Part shown: piece after piece, positions 38,355-47,544 of the stretch
Layout: each line of letters starts with the position of its first letter
How positions within the stretch are numbered: position 1 is the stretch's first letter
Assembly (NCBI GenBank): GCA_020630775.1
Contig: JAHDIN010000017.1
Span: forward strand, 1 to 61,241
Length of the DNA: 61,241 nucleotides
Source: Saprospiraceae bacterium
GTDB lineage: Bacteria > Bacteroidota > Bacteroidia > Chitinophagales > Saprospiraceae
Direction: 5' to 3'
Notes under the pieces: generated by a model
What the model was told of the DNA's origin: nothing
The model's input: the letters and a program-made list of their open reading frames with translations, nothing else
Databases searched by the model: none
Made by a program: the position numbers and the translations under genes

Positions 38355-38957
38355 CTAATTTGCATACTCCATAAGTCTTGAGACCAGTTCAATTTTACTG
38401 TGGACATCGAATTTGGTATATATTCTTTTTAAGTGAGATTTGACTGTATTTTCAGATATGAAATGCTTTTTTGCAATTTGATCATTTTTAAGTCCTGCTT
38501 TAATGTCACAAATTATTTCATATTCACGCTCTGTCACTTTCATGTTCTTGTTAATAGTATCAAAGTTTGGAAAGCCACTGCCACTTTTCGACGAATGTCT
38601 AAATATTGAAAGATCTAATTCTACTTTTAGATCATCTATGGTAAAAGGTTTAACAACATAGCCAATAGGCTTAGTTTCTTTAACTTCACTAAGTGTTTGT
38701 TGGTCAGTATAGCTCGTCACATAAAGGAATGGAATCTTAAATTTTTCATTAATTATATGTGCCATTTCGATACCATTTCTAGACCCTTCAATATTGATGT
38801 CTAAAAGAATTAAATCTGGATTTAGACTATTAATTTTATCCGTAAGATTATCACTGTTATAAACTATATCTAAAACGGTGTAACCTAAGGTTTCTAGTTT
38901 CTTTTGAAGATCAATGGCAATAATAACTTCGTCTTCTACAATTAGTATTTTTTTCAT
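38355..38957 (-). CDS. Response regulator, REC plus LuxR-type HTH
   Basis: 200 residues. Receiver domain with acidic residues EDE at 8-10, phospho-acceptor Asp53 (LILLDINIEG), Thr/Ser in YVTSYT and Lys in YVVKPF. A GerE/LuxR-type helix-turn-helix is at about 137-200 (TEREYEIICDIKAGLKNDQIAKKHF, SENTVKSHLKRIYTKF). It overlaps the histidine kinase gene by 4 bp (ATGA), so the pair is one operon. LuxR-type dimers bind inverted repeats with arms about 10 bp apart, which fits the CACC-N6-GGTG sites around it; that link is my inference. Confidence 0.93.
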   Translation of the reverse strand: MKKILIVEDEVIIAIDLQKKLETLGYTVLDIVYNSDNLTDKINSLNPDLILLDINIEGSRNGIEMAHIINEKFKIPFLYVTSYTDQQTLSEVKETKPIGYVVKPFTIDDLKVELDLSIFRHSSKSGSGFPNFDTINKNMKVTEREYEIICDIKAGLKNDQIAKKHFISENTVKSHLKRIYTKFDVHSKIELVSRLMEYAN

Positions 38958-40921
38958 TGGTTACTTTTTTCTATGAGTATAATGACCTCAGTTCCATTTT
39001 CATTTTTGACAATAAGTTCTGCACCTAGCTTTTTACAAAAGGCATTGATCATTTGATAGCCAAAAGAGGCATTATTATTAGTTACTTTTTCAGAATCGAT
39101 GCCTTTACCATCATCTTTAACCAATAGCTTGATGGCGTCTTGACTTTTTAAGCTTACATGTAGTTGGCCATGTTGGTCAGGATTAAATGCATATTTAAAT
39201 ACATTGCTGACCAATTCATTAGTAATTAAGCCCAGGGGTATGATAGTTTCAATATCTAACATAATATCGTCGATATCGAGATCGAGTTTAATTTTATCTT
39301 GATTGACTTTGTAAGATTGGTAAAGTCCTTTAATTAATTTTTCGAAGTAGCTTTTAATTTTTATTTCTCTAAGGTCATCTTCTTGATACAGATTTTGGTG
39401 AATCAAGGCCATAGACTGAACTCTGTTTTGACCTTCTTTTAGAGCATTAATCACATTGTCATCCTGAACGTAGGCCGTCTGTAAACTTAATAGACTTGAT
39501 ACCGTTTGAAGATTGTTTTTGACTCTATGGTGAATCTCTTTTAGAAGCAGTTGCTTGTCACTTAAAGACTTTTGAATAATTTTATTTTGCTCTTCAAGAA
39601 GCTTTTGAGATTTAATTCTTTTACCAATTAGAATAAAAAGACTTACTCCAGAAATAAATAGTAGTATCAATGCACTGGCCAACAAGACATTATTCTTCTT
39701 AGCTGATTTAAGATTTTCTTCGATCAAATAATTTTCTTGATTCAGCTGTTCTATGGCAGCTTGTTTTTTCTCACTTTCAAATTGAACCTTAGCGTCATTT
39801 AAAGTTTTAGCGATGTTGTCGTTAAACATGGAATCATTAAATGTCCTAAAATATTTTAGTCCATTCAAAATAGTTTCTGGATCTTCATCAAGCATGATAT
39901 CGTTCATCAAGATGCCATATAGCGAATTTCTTTGGCTACCTAAGTCTTCTTTTTTAATACCTCTATCTAGGGCATCTTCAAAAAAATCTTTTGATAATTT
40001 ATATTGTCCGTCTTCAAAGTATATTCTTCCTAAAATATTTCTAATGGCCAACATCGAAGGATAATTAACCTTTAAAATTTCGTAATGATCATAGGCTTTT
40101 TTAGCGTATTCTTTAGCTAATTCTATCCTTCCAAGCTCTAGGTTATATACTGCAAACGCTTGATTGAAGTTGGCTATTAAGGGCTTGTTGTTTGCTTTTG
40201 TTGCTTGGGCCATTGCAATTTTTAGGTGCTCAATAGCACCATCTGTATCGCCCATTTTATTTAATACACCCGCCTTTAAAGAGTAATGTCTCATGTGTGC
40301 AGCATTCCATTTGAATTTTTTTCTTGCTTCGTTATCGACGATCATTTTTGAAATGAGCTCCAAAGCGACGCTGTCTTGATGCAATGCAGCGTAGGTCCTT
40401 GTCAATCGCCTAATAGCTAAACTATAAGCAGGATTTTCAATATCAATTCGTGTAATGAGTTCGGACAGATAGATGAGCGCTCTTTCATAACTCCCAGTGG
40501 TGAAGCATACGTTTCCGAGCAACGATAAGCAGTCCAAATACATCTTATCAGTCTGATCTTTTGAAAAGTAACTCAAACACTCGGTCAAATTTTCTTTTTG
40601 TTCTTGAAATTGTGATTCTGCCGATTCAAGATAGGACATGCAAACTCGATATATGTATTTGGTTCGATCTTTAAGTTGAAGCGTGTCATAGGATTTTGCT
40701 TCATTGAGATATTTTATCACATTTTGTCTAGGCTTCATGCCTGCACCAAATCCATATTTTGTAATGCGATATAAGATTTGAACTTTCTCTTCTAGATTAG
40801 CGGCCGCTTCCATTTCGGCGTACATTTTTTGATGGAAATTGGCTGCCTTTCCTTGAGAAAATATACTCTGATGTGTTATAACTAATGATATCACCAATAA
40901 TATATATCTTCTCGAGTTCAT
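38954..40921 (-). CDS. TPR-containing sensor histidine kinase, HisKA_2 family
   Basis: 655 residues. A signal peptide (cleavage near IFSQG) leads to a periplasmic region of tetratricopeptide-like repeats (about 40-365), a coiled coil, one transmembrane helix (about 400-420), then the HisKA_2 dimerisation domain with phospho-acceptor His464 in KEIHHRVKNNLQ, and a HATPase domain with N-box LGLITNELVSNVFKYAF and G-box VKDDGKGID. A topology sensing an envelope state is implied. It is co-translated with the LuxR-type regulator and carries a CACCC/GGTG promoter, so positive autoregulation is likely. Confidence 0.93.
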   Translation of the reverse strand: MNSRRYILLVISLVITHQSIFSQGKAANFHQKMYAEMEAAANLEEKVQILYRITKYGFGAGMKPRQNVIKYLNEAKSYDTLQLKDRTKYIYRVCMSYLESAESQFQEQKENLTECLSYFSKDQTDKMYLDCLSLLGNVCFTTGSYERALIYLSELITRIDIENPAYSLAIRRLTRTYAALHQDSVALELISKMIVDNEARKKFKWNAAHMRHYSLKAGVLNKMGDTDGAIEHLKIAMAQATKANNKPLIANFNQAFAVYNLELGRIELAKEYAKKAYDHYEILKVNYPSMLAIRNILGRIYFEDGQYKLSKDFFEDALDRGIKKEDLGSQRNSLYGILMNDIMLDEDPETILNGLKYFRTFNDSMFNDNIAKTLNDAKVQFESEKKQAAIEQLNQENYLIEENLKSAKKNNVLLASALILLFISGVSLFILIGKRIKSQKLLEEQNKIIQKSLSDKQLLLKEIHHRVKNNLQTVSSLLSLQTAYVQDDNVINALKEGQNRVQSMALIHQNLYQEDDLREIKIKSYFEKLIKGLYQSYKVNQDKIKLDLDIDDIMLDIETIIPLGLITNELVSNVFKYAFNPDQHGQLHVSLKSQDAIKLLVKDDGKGIDSEKVTNNNASFGYQMINAFCKKLGAELIVKNENGTEVIILIEKSNQ

Positions 40922-40931
40922 ATAAGTAAAA

Positions 40932-40976
40932 TAAAGTTAAAGCTAATTCTAGCGTGAAGATTCACCCGTTTGGGTG
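40932..40976 (-). promoter_or_regulatory. Regulated promoter 3: CACCC-N5-GGTG, 23 bp, TAACTTTA
   Basis: On the minus strand CACCCAAACGGGTG (40976-40963) is followed by exactly 23 bp and TAACTTTA (40939-40932), a five-of-six match to TAnnTTTG. The kinase start codon is only 10 bp further, so the leader is very short. The operator also lies between the kinase gene and a divergent small ORF at 41022. Confidence 0.78.
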
Positions 40977-41021
40977 CTAATAAAATTACCTAACAATTTT
41001 ATTGGAAAAACTAATTTCTGG

Positions 41022-41207
41022 ATGAGTATATCAAAATTCTTTAGGGATTCAAAATTTAAGTTGAATGATAGGGAAGGTATGGCGCATGATAGTATAGGTG
41101 TATATGGAGAAAAAGGAAAGGCCTTCTTTCCTCAGAAAAAAGACCTTTCGATAGCAAAAATCAAATTCGAACAACTTATGGACTCATTGCCTAGTCCAAT
41201 CAGTTAG
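41022..41207 (+). CDS. Possible 61-residue protein divergent from the kinase
   Basis: From the ATG at 41022 the peptide MSISKFFRDSKFKLNDREGM runs to a C terminus PSPIS; it is basic and soluble with no membrane segment. A GTG at 40974 would extend it by 16 residues but overlaps the operator. No family is recognised. It starts 46 bp downstream of operator 3 in the opposite direction, but no good -7 box lies at the 23-bp spacing on that side, so control by the same operator is uncertain. Confidence 0.4.
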   Translation: MSISKFFRDSKFKLNDREGMAHDSIGVYGEKGKAFFPQKKDLSIAKIKFEQLMDSLPSPIS

Positions 41208-41401
41208 ATTCAATAACTAGATCTGTACTCTATTTTACAGCACATTTTAATTTTGGATGCAAGCGAAAATGCGATCAAAATGGCGTTCGCTAAAAACCAT
41301 CAACACTCTTCAGGTTGTACTTTTTAGATAATAGATTACATAAATAAGAAGTATGACTTCTATTTGATTTATGCTTTAGATTGTTTTCAGATGTTATAGA
41401 T
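41208..41401 (-). other. Candidate unannotated transcript below promoter 4
   Basis: This gene-free stretch lies immediately downstream of promoter 4 on the minus strand. The longest frames I find are tiny (a 19-codon GTG frame and an 11-codon ATG frame). A hairpin AGCGAA/TTCGCT (41286-41291 with 41262-41267) could form in the RNA. The transcript could be a small RNA, antisense to the 61-residue ORF, or a long leader reaching the kinase gene. Nothing decides between these by eye. Confidence 0.35.
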
Positions 41402-41446
41402 CAAAATTAAAATCCTCTGAATTGAATTTTATCACCAAAATGGGTG
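41402..41446 (-). promoter_or_regulatory. Regulated promoter 4 (orphan): CACCC-N5-GGTG, 23 bp, TAATTTTG
   Basis: On the minus strand CACCCATTTTGGTG (41446-41433) is followed by exactly 23 bp and TAATTTTG (41409-41402), a perfect TAnnTTTG box. No recognisable gene begins within 300 bp downstream. Two further GGTG half-sites lie nearby at 41455-41458 and 41465-41468 on the plus strand. Confidence 0.75.
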
Positions 41447-41548
41447 AAATTTTAGGTGTAAATAGGTGAATCTGGAGATTGGGAACTTGAGATTGGAGCT
41501 TAGTAGATTGGTTTTAAATAGCCAATAGTCAATAGCCAAATACTAATC

Positions 41549-43909
41549 CTACTCTAAAACGGTAATCGTGCCTACAATGGATTCCTTGTAATTATCATCT
41601 GTGAAATTGATTACATAGACGAAAACACCTGGATTGATATTTTGAGGTGTCCATCCTTTTGAGTTGTCATTACACATGGCATCATGACATTTGTGTATGA
41701 TATTTCCAAATCTATCAAAGATCTCCATATCATAACTATAATTGATCGTATGATGGGACTGCACAAACAGTTTCGTATTGTTCTTGATAGTTTCTTTCGA
41801 TGAGATCACATTTGGGAGGAAAAACCTGATTTGGTCATCTACTTCTAAACTTATAGATTTTTGAACTGTACAACCATGTTTATTGGTCACATAAACATGA
41901 TATACCATCGGCGCATCTAAATTGACAATAGGATCTTTACAGTCATCACAGCTTAAATACAACGAAGGTTGCCATTCAATACTTTCATAGTCTCCTGAAA
42001 TTTGGAGGTCTATAGGGTTGTCTGTATTGATGAAAAGGGTGGTGTCTTGCATTAAGTCGATGACAGGTAAGTCGGCTTCCTCAACAATCATATTATGTAT
42101 GATACTATCACACATTGCATTTTTATATTGAATCTTATGATTGTAATGGCCTGCCTGATCTATATCTTCTCCATAGAAATTAAAGGATTCTCCTGGGCAA
42201 ATATATGTGCGTTCTATTTTTTCAATGGGGGAGTCGAGTAACATTAATGATAGCTGATGTATTACTGAATCGCATTCGCTTACTACAGATTGTATTGAAT
42301 TTTCATAAAGACCTGATTCGAATAACCATTCGCCAAAGAATTCTATAGAATCTCCTGGACATATAATTACTTCTTCTCTTATTAATTCTGGATTTTCATT
42401 GCTTAATTGTGGATTCCAATTAAGGGTATAACCATAAGTATATTCACAATCATCCTTATCTCTGTAACTCAGTTGGACATTATAGAATCCAATATTTCGA
42501 TAACTGTGTTCAGCATTAAACGAATCACTAGAAGAGCCATCTCCAAAGTCCCAGTGCCATTGAGTGACATTACTTGTGTCAATCTCTGTTATGTTGTAAA
42601 AATTAACAGGTGAATCATCACAAGGGTCAAATTCAAAGTTGAAGTCAGGAGTGATGTTGTTCTTTATGTGAATTTCAAAGTATGCCGTATCAGAACAGAA
42701 TTCAGTCTTGTTTAAAATCATTGATCCCTTATAAAGACCTGGATCTTGGAAGGTGATATTTAAGTTTTCTTGATTAGATTGGTTTAGGTTGAGGACTGTG
42801 TCTTGTTGAGGTCCTATAATTTCCCAGCTATAATCTTTTATATAGTTTTTATCTGTGCTGGTATTTTCAAGAAGAATAGAGGCATCTTGACATTCAGAAA
42901 ATTTATACAATAGATCCTTTTCGGCACTCTTGCTTATGGTGTCTATATCTTCAGATAGTAGTGATGCATTTAAAGTCTTTAAACATGGCACTACATTAAA
43001 TTCAAAATCTCTTCTCGTTTGAGATAATAGAATACCATTTCGATATTCTTCAACGCAAATAGCAACAACGTATGCACCGTTTTGATTAGGTGTACCCGTG
43101 ATTAATCCTGAACTTGAATCTAATGTTACTTTTGGTGATCCACCAATGGGATTATCATAAGTAAATCCCGATTCATAGATAACTGTGCCATAGGGTGGTG
43201 CACAAAATTCAGATTCTGGATTTTGACAGTCGCAGCATTGAGGTTCGTAGGATTCAATGCCACCAGAAACATATGGAGTGCAGAAAGAATAAACTAATAA
43301 ATCTCCATCTTTATCAATAGCGGAATGACTATAATTTAAAGGTTCGTTTGTGCAAATAAATGTCGGTGGATAATCTTTGAATTTTGGACTGCTATTACCA
43401 ACGCGTTGGGCTTCAGCTGATATTTTAATATCATATACAGCACCGGTAATACCCGCGTCTCTTATGTTATTTATTGTATGATTTCTGCAGCACTTTTGAT
43501 AAGCAATTTTGTAATAATTATCGTGGATAGGGAGCGTAGCTTCGAAAATATAGAGACCTGACTCTACTTTAATATCACTGATGATTTGTTCATTACATGG
43601 ATCATTGGTTGCGGAATATTGTCGGACACCTGCTAGAGGTACATCTCGTACAACGGTATGAGTTGTCCATGAGTTATCTGGAAGCATTTTATAAATGCCA
43701 AACTCAGCAAACGGTTCATATTGTATTCCTTTTTGGTCTCTGTAGATGGTGAAAGTTACCTTATAAGTTGCCGCACTGCTGTCACTGTTAAACTCAATAA
43801 ACTCATAAGACGCTTCACCGCCTACGATATGAGAACCAAGACAGAAATGATATGCCGCTAGACAGCATATGATTCCTAATGTTTTCAATGTCTTTGATCT
43901 AATACCCAT
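41549..43909 (-). CDS. T9SS-exported PKD protein with type B sorting domain
   Basis: 786 residues from the preferred ATG at 43909; a TTG at 43963 would add 18 residues before the signal peptide (GIICCLAAYHFCLGSH). The N-terminal 300 residues form a repeat-like extracellular region with conserved cysteines (YQKCCRNHTI, CTNEPLNYSHSAIDKDGD). A PKD domain follows (about 425-500; WHWDFGDGSSSD, HSYRNIGFYNVQLSY), then Ig-like modules, and the gliding-motility-associated C-terminal (CHU_C) domain at the end (MEIFDRFGNIIH, PGVFVYVINF). This marks it as T9SS cargo, presumably anchored or released at the surface. Confidence 0.88.
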   Translation of the reverse strand: MGIRSKTLKTLGIICCLAAYHFCLGSHIVGGEASYEFIEFNSDSSAATYKVTFTIYRDQKGIQYEPFAEFGIYKMLPDNSWTTHTVVRDVPLAGVRQYSATNDPCNEQIISDIKVESGLYIFEATLPIHDNYYKIAYQKCCRNHTINNIRDAGITGAVYDIKISAEAQRVGNSSPKFKDYPPTFICTNEPLNYSHSAIDKDGDLLVYSFCTPYVSGGIESYEPQCCDCQNPESEFCAPPYGTVIYESGFTYDNPIGGSPKVTLDSSSGLITGTPNQNGAYVVAICVEEYRNGILLSQTRRDFEFNVVPCLKTLNASLLSEDIDTISKSAEKDLLYKFSECQDASILLENTSTDKNYIKDYSWEIIGPQQDTVLNLNQSNQENLNITFQDPGLYKGSMILNKTEFCSDTAYFEIHIKNNITPDFNFEFDPCDDSPVNFYNITEIDTSNVTQWHWDFGDGSSSDSFNAEHSYRNIGFYNVQLSYRDKDDCEYTYGYTLNWNPQLSNENPELIREEVIICPGDSIEFFGEWLFESGLYENSIQSVVSECDSVIHQLSLMLLDSPIEKIERTYICPGESFNFYGEDIDQAGHYNHKIQYKNAMCDSIIHNMIVEEADLPVIDLMQDTTLFINTDNPIDLQISGDYESIEWQPSLYLSCDDCKDPIVNLDAPMVYHVYVTNKHGCTVQKSISLEVDDQIRFFLPNVISSKETIKNNTKLFVQSHHTINYSYDMEIFDRFGNIIHKCHDAMCNDNSKGWTPQNINPGVFVYVINFTDDNYKESIVGTITVLE

Positions 43910-44103
43910 ATTCTTTATATCTGATAGCTTGCGAGCGTTGACATACACAATATGTGTAGTCAATGCCCTTAAGGCTTACTTATATAGAAGAATGTGTGTG
44001 GGTTTAAACAATTTTGGGTATTAGGAAAAGTGAAAGAACCATGCCAGATATTAGAAAAATTACCCATATGTAGGGTACAGGTAGTGTTAAATGTGATAAA
44101 TGA

Positions 44104-44916
44104 CTAGTCAGTTTTATGATATTTGGCCTGTGCACGGCCTGCAATCACAATACTTGCTTCATATAGGATTAGTACAGGTATACCAATAAGTACCTGTGTT
44201 ACAACATCAGGAGGGGTGATTATAGCAGCTATAAGTAAAATAGCTACTAAAGCATGTTTCCTATACTTCTTCATAAAATCAGGTGTCAATATCCCGATTC
44301 TAGCGAATAAATATACAGCCACCGGCATTTGAAACAATATGCCTGCTGGTATGGTAAAATTGGTGAGATAACTTACATAAGACGATAATGAAACAGTTTG
44401 TTTGATCATTTCATCTGGTATCAATGTATAATCTCCTAGAAATTTAAATCCAAATGGGGCTATAACAAAGTAGCCAAAAAGGACACCTAAGAAGAAAAGG
44501 AAAGAGCAAACAAAAACAGCGCCTCTTGTGGCAGTTTGCTCATTATCATATAATCCAGGTTTTATAAATCTCCAAATCTCCCAAAATATATAGGGGAATG
44601 AGGCGATAAAGCCTAGCCAGAAGGATACTCTTAAGTGGATGAAAAAAGGACTACCTAACTTAATAGGTACAATATCCAAATTGGCTGGTCCGATACAGGT
44701 GGCTTCAGACATTGAGCAGAAAAAACGATAAGTCGGAAAATCTTCTTTTTGAAGACTAAAAATGATATTACTGAAAACGAATTCTTTGAAAACAAACACG
44801 ATTATTCCAAACACCAATATCGAGGAAACAGCTCTTATTATATGCCATCTTAGTTCTTCAAGGTGATCAAAGAATGGCATTTCTTTTTCGTCAACTCCTT
44901 TAGACTGATCTGTCAT
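44104..44916 (-). CDS. tatC: Sec-independent translocase subunit TatC
   Basis: 270 residues, six membrane helices. The family N-terminal motif appears as PFFDHLEELRWHIIRA (with the conserved Glu and Arg), and RVSFWLGFIASFPYIFWEIWRFIKPGLY covers the conserved second and third segments. TatC recognises twin-arginine signals; two such signals occur in this window (the DUF1501 and NHL proteins of the cytochrome operon). tatA or tatB is not seen here. A periplasmic loop has an extra Cys pair (FFCSMSEATC), a family variation. Confidence 0.95.
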   Translation of the reverse strand: MTDQSKGVDEKEMPFFDHLEELRWHIIRAVSSILVFGIIVFVFKEFVFSNIIFSLQKEDFPTYRFFCSMSEATCIGPANLDIVPIKLGSPFFIHLRVSFWLGFIASFPYIFWEIWRFIKPGLYDNEQTATRGAVFVCSFLFFLGVLFGYFVIAPFGFKFLGDYTLIPDEMIKQTVSLSSYVSYLTNFTIPAGILFQMPVAVYLFARIGILTPDFMKKYRKHALVAILLIAAIITPPDVVTQVLIGIPVLILYEASIVIAGRAQAKYHKTD

Positions 44917-44950
44917 CGTAAATTATCAATTGGATATAAGACAATGCAAA

Positions 44951-45904
44951 TTAAAAGAAGTTGCCGATTGATCCAGATATTCTTAAATAATAATAACTGA
45001 TATAGGCCACTAAAAGAATTAATCCTAGTACGACATCTATGCGTTTTCTCACAATAACATAAATCATGAATATGAGAGATAAAAGCGTAACGGCTACATA
45101 ATCTCCAAATAAAAATTTATCTGCAGGCAGATCTATCCCTGCAATGATCATAGTAGAAGACAAAACAAAGAAAATATTGAAGATATTACTACCAATCAAA
45201 TTGCCAATAGCAATTTCATTTTCACCTCTTTTCGCAGCTACCAAACTGGCCATTACGTCTGGGATGGATGTGCCCCCTGCTACGACTGTAAGGCCTAATA
45301 TAGCTTCTGAGATGCCAAATTCAGCCCCTATTTTTTTACAGTTATCAACGACAATTTCACCGCCCATATATAATCCAAAAATCCCAAATAAAAATAAGCC
45401 CACACCTTTGAGTATTTCAGCTGAATTAGGTACATTTTTACTCTCTGGATCATTAAACCTATCCATGGCTTTTTTAAGATAGAAAAGAATCAGGGGTACT
45501 AATACAAAAACTATCCAAAGAGGCACCATCGTCAAATGAGCAATTATGAAAGCTATAACTATAATCAAAGGCCCCAGCACAAAGTAATTGATATCTAATT
45601 TGAAGTCTTCTAATTTAAATGTCACGCCATAAAGTAGACCCATTAGTCCAAAACCAATACATAAATTGGTCAAATTACTCCCTGATATATTAGATAAAGC
45701 AAACGCAGTTTCGTTTCTGCAAGCACAAATGACATTCACAAAGAGCTCAGGAGCACTAGTGCCAAAAGCCACGACAACTACACCCACGATCGCCTTAGAA
45801 ATGTTGAGGTTTTCAGCCAGTTTCTCAGCTCCAGATATTAAGAACTCCGCCCCAAAGTAAAGGAACACAAAGCCGAGTAGTATTAAACCAATAGTTACTG
45901 CCAT
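44951..45904 (-). CDS. Calcium/sodium antiporter, CaCA/YrbG family
   Basis: 317 residues, about ten membrane helices in two inverted halves. The alpha-1 and alpha-2 repeats are clear: VVVAFGTSAPELFVNVICA (about 44-62) and TVVAGGTSIPDVMASLVAA (about 205-223), each with the ion-coordinating acidic residue (Glu in the first, Asp in the second). It exchanges Ca2+ for Na+ or H+ across the inner membrane. It precedes tatC on the same strand with a 34-bp gap, so the two may be co-transcribed. Confidence 0.92.
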   Translation of the reverse strand: MAVTIGLILLGFVFLYFGAEFLISGAEKLAENLNISKAIVGVVVVAFGTSAPELFVNVICACRNETAFALSNISGSNLTNLCIGFGLMGLLYGVTFKLEDFKLDINYFVLGPLIIVIAFIIAHLTMVPLWIVFVLVPLILFYLKKAMDRFNDPESKNVPNSAEILKGVGLFLFGIFGLYMGGEIVVDNCKKIGAEFGISEAILGLTVVAGGTSIPDVMASLVAAKRGENEIAIGNLIGSNIFNIFFVLSSTMIIAGIDLPADKFLFGDYVAVTLLSLIFMIYVIVRKRIDVVLGLILLVAYISYYYLRISGSIGNFF

Positions 45905-46179
45905 TTAATGTCTTTAAATGTGGTTTTAATATTTGCTTTTTAAAAGCCTGCAAAGTAGTCATTTTGTCTACGCCCTACAATACTTATTCAATCTTTCATG
46001 ATTAGTGGATGCGCTTTCATTATGAATTTAGTATCGTGAATAAAGATCTTCGTTTTAGTCACTTAAAACCCTCATAATCTGTAATCTATCTCCATTAACC
46101 AACGAATTAGAACTTTACCCGCCGCGTAATTTATTTTAGTTTCGTTTAATGAGTGCTACAAAGATTATTAAATTTAGGA

Positions 46180-47325
46180 ATGATAACTTCTCTTTGCCGA
46201 CTTACAGCTTTGATAACAATTCTATTACTATCATTGGTTCCAAGAGTTTGCGCTCAATGTACTATAGATAGTGTAGGCATTCAATCCTTACTTATAGATC
46301 CTACAGGCAATCCATTTAGTTTTGATACCAATAGAGATGGTCAAGTGAATTCATCTGATGAGTTTATTGAAATTTGCAATTATAGTATGGCCACTATGGT
46401 AGATATATCTGGATGGCAAATTGGTGATGATGACCCACCTCCTTACGCTGATTTCGTAATTCCTACTGAAACTATATTACAACCAGGTGAATGTATCATT
46501 CTTGTAAATAATTATTGTCCCAATGATTCTTTAACTGGAACCCCTTGTGAGGTGCCTGATGGGGTGATAGATATGGGCTTAGAAAGTGCGCTTTTAGGTA
46601 ATAGTGGAGACGTTATTACTTTAGCTAATGCATCTGGGGAGTCGTCATGTTCTGTGACTTATGGAGACGTCAATTGTACTGATGTTGATCCATTAGATAT
46701 CCCTCCCTTCTCAAACGGTGATTGTGATTATTGGGGGCAAGATGTTGATGGATGTCCATTGCTTGCAGAGGGTGATAGTTGCAGTTACTTACCGCTGACC
46801 TTGCCTCTTGAGTTGATAAGCTTTTCAGCCTTGGCATTAGACGATCAACGCGTCCAATTAGAATGGATTGTCGCTGAAACTGAATCTTCATATATGTTTG
46901 AGGTAGAATGGCGAAGTGAAAATATGACTGCATTTAGTAAGATAGGTGAAGTCTCAGCTAATGATGACGGTTATTTATCTTATACTTTTATTCATGATAC
47001 ACCGCTTTCGGGTTTGAACTATTATAGATTAAAGGAGAGAGAAATTACGGGTACGATAAATTATTCAGATTTAAGATCTGTTGATATAAAACTAGAGCGT
47101 CAAATTAGGTTAATTCCCAATATTGTTGATCAATCAATGAAGATTAATGGTCAATTTGACAATTATACAATTTCAGTTTTCGACATAAGTGGAAAACTAA
47201 TTCGAGAGAAATTCCTTAAAAGAAATAATGAATCTATAGATTTGTATCACCTTCAATCGGGTTATTACGTGGCGCGTATCTTTACAGGTGAGCGCTATGT
47301 AACCAAGAAGTTTTTTAAGATTTAG
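46180..47325 (+). CDS. T9SS-exported lamin-tail-domain protein, type A sorting domain
   Basis: 381 residues from ATG 46180; a GTG at 46153 would add nine. A signal peptide (cleavage near VCAQC) precedes an LTD/lamin-tail-like domain (about 30-170) that contains an EF-hand-like Ca2+ loop DTNRDGQVNSSDE, then a fibronectin-like domain (about 210-295; VQLEWIVAETESSYMFEVEW) typical of T9SS cargo, and a C-terminal type A sorting domain (YTISVFDISGKLIRE, LQSGYYVARIFTGERYVTKK). Secreted and probably surface-bound; function beyond that unknown. A strong terminator follows. Confidence 0.85.
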   Translation: MITSLCRLTALITILLLSLVPRVCAQCTIDSVGIQSLLIDPTGNPFSFDTNRDGQVNSSDEFIEICNYSMATMVDISGWQIGDDDPPPYADFVIPTETILQPGECIILVNNYCPNDSLTGTPCEVPDGVIDMGLESALLGNSGDVITLANASGESSCSVTYGDVNCTDVDPLDIPPFSNGDCDYWGQDVDGCPLLAEGDSCSYLPLTLPLELISFSALALDDQRVQLEWIVAETESSYMFEVEWRSENMTAFSKIGEVSANDDGYLSYTFIHDTPLSGLNYYRLKEREITGTINYSDLRSVDIKLERQIRLIPNIVDQSMKINGQFDNYTISVFDISGKLIREKFLKRNNESIDLYHLQSGYYVARIFTGERYVTKKFFKI

Positions 47326-47350
47326 AAATTTTACTCAATCTCTTTTGATT

Positions 47351-47394
47351 TATCCGTTTGCAGCGCTAAGCTTGCAGGCGGATATTTCTTTTTT
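47351..47394 (+). terminator. Rho-independent terminator after the lamin-tail gene
   Basis: TATCCGTTTGCA (47351-47362) pairs with TGCAGGCGGATA (47373-47384) through 12 pairs, two of them G-T, around a 10-base loop, followed by TTTCTTTTTT. It lies 26 bp after the stop codon. Confidence 0.9.
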
Positions 47395-47544
47395 AGCCCA
47401 TACAATAAATCTATTATCATAAAGGTTAAGCTCATAAGACGCTCAAATTCAATACTTTTGGTAAAAGATGTTTTGATTATCGCGTTTACAATCCGTAATT
47501 CGATACAGAGCTTTGTATTTTTGAAATAATTTAGAAATTGAAAG

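Noticed and set aside
38954..40921. Histidine kinase as PorY, partner of PorX
   Set aside because: It is a TPR/HisKA_2 kinase co-translated with its own LuxR-type regulator; it lacks the PorY-type architecture and lies apart from porX.
41461..41545. Short near-repeats (GAGATTGG twice, AATAGCC/AATAGTC units)
   Set aside because: Too few and too degenerate to separate from low-complexity drift.
45144..45482. 112-codon plus-strand ORF within the antiporter gene
   Set aside because: It is antisense to conserved membrane helices of the antiporter and looks like a shadow frame.
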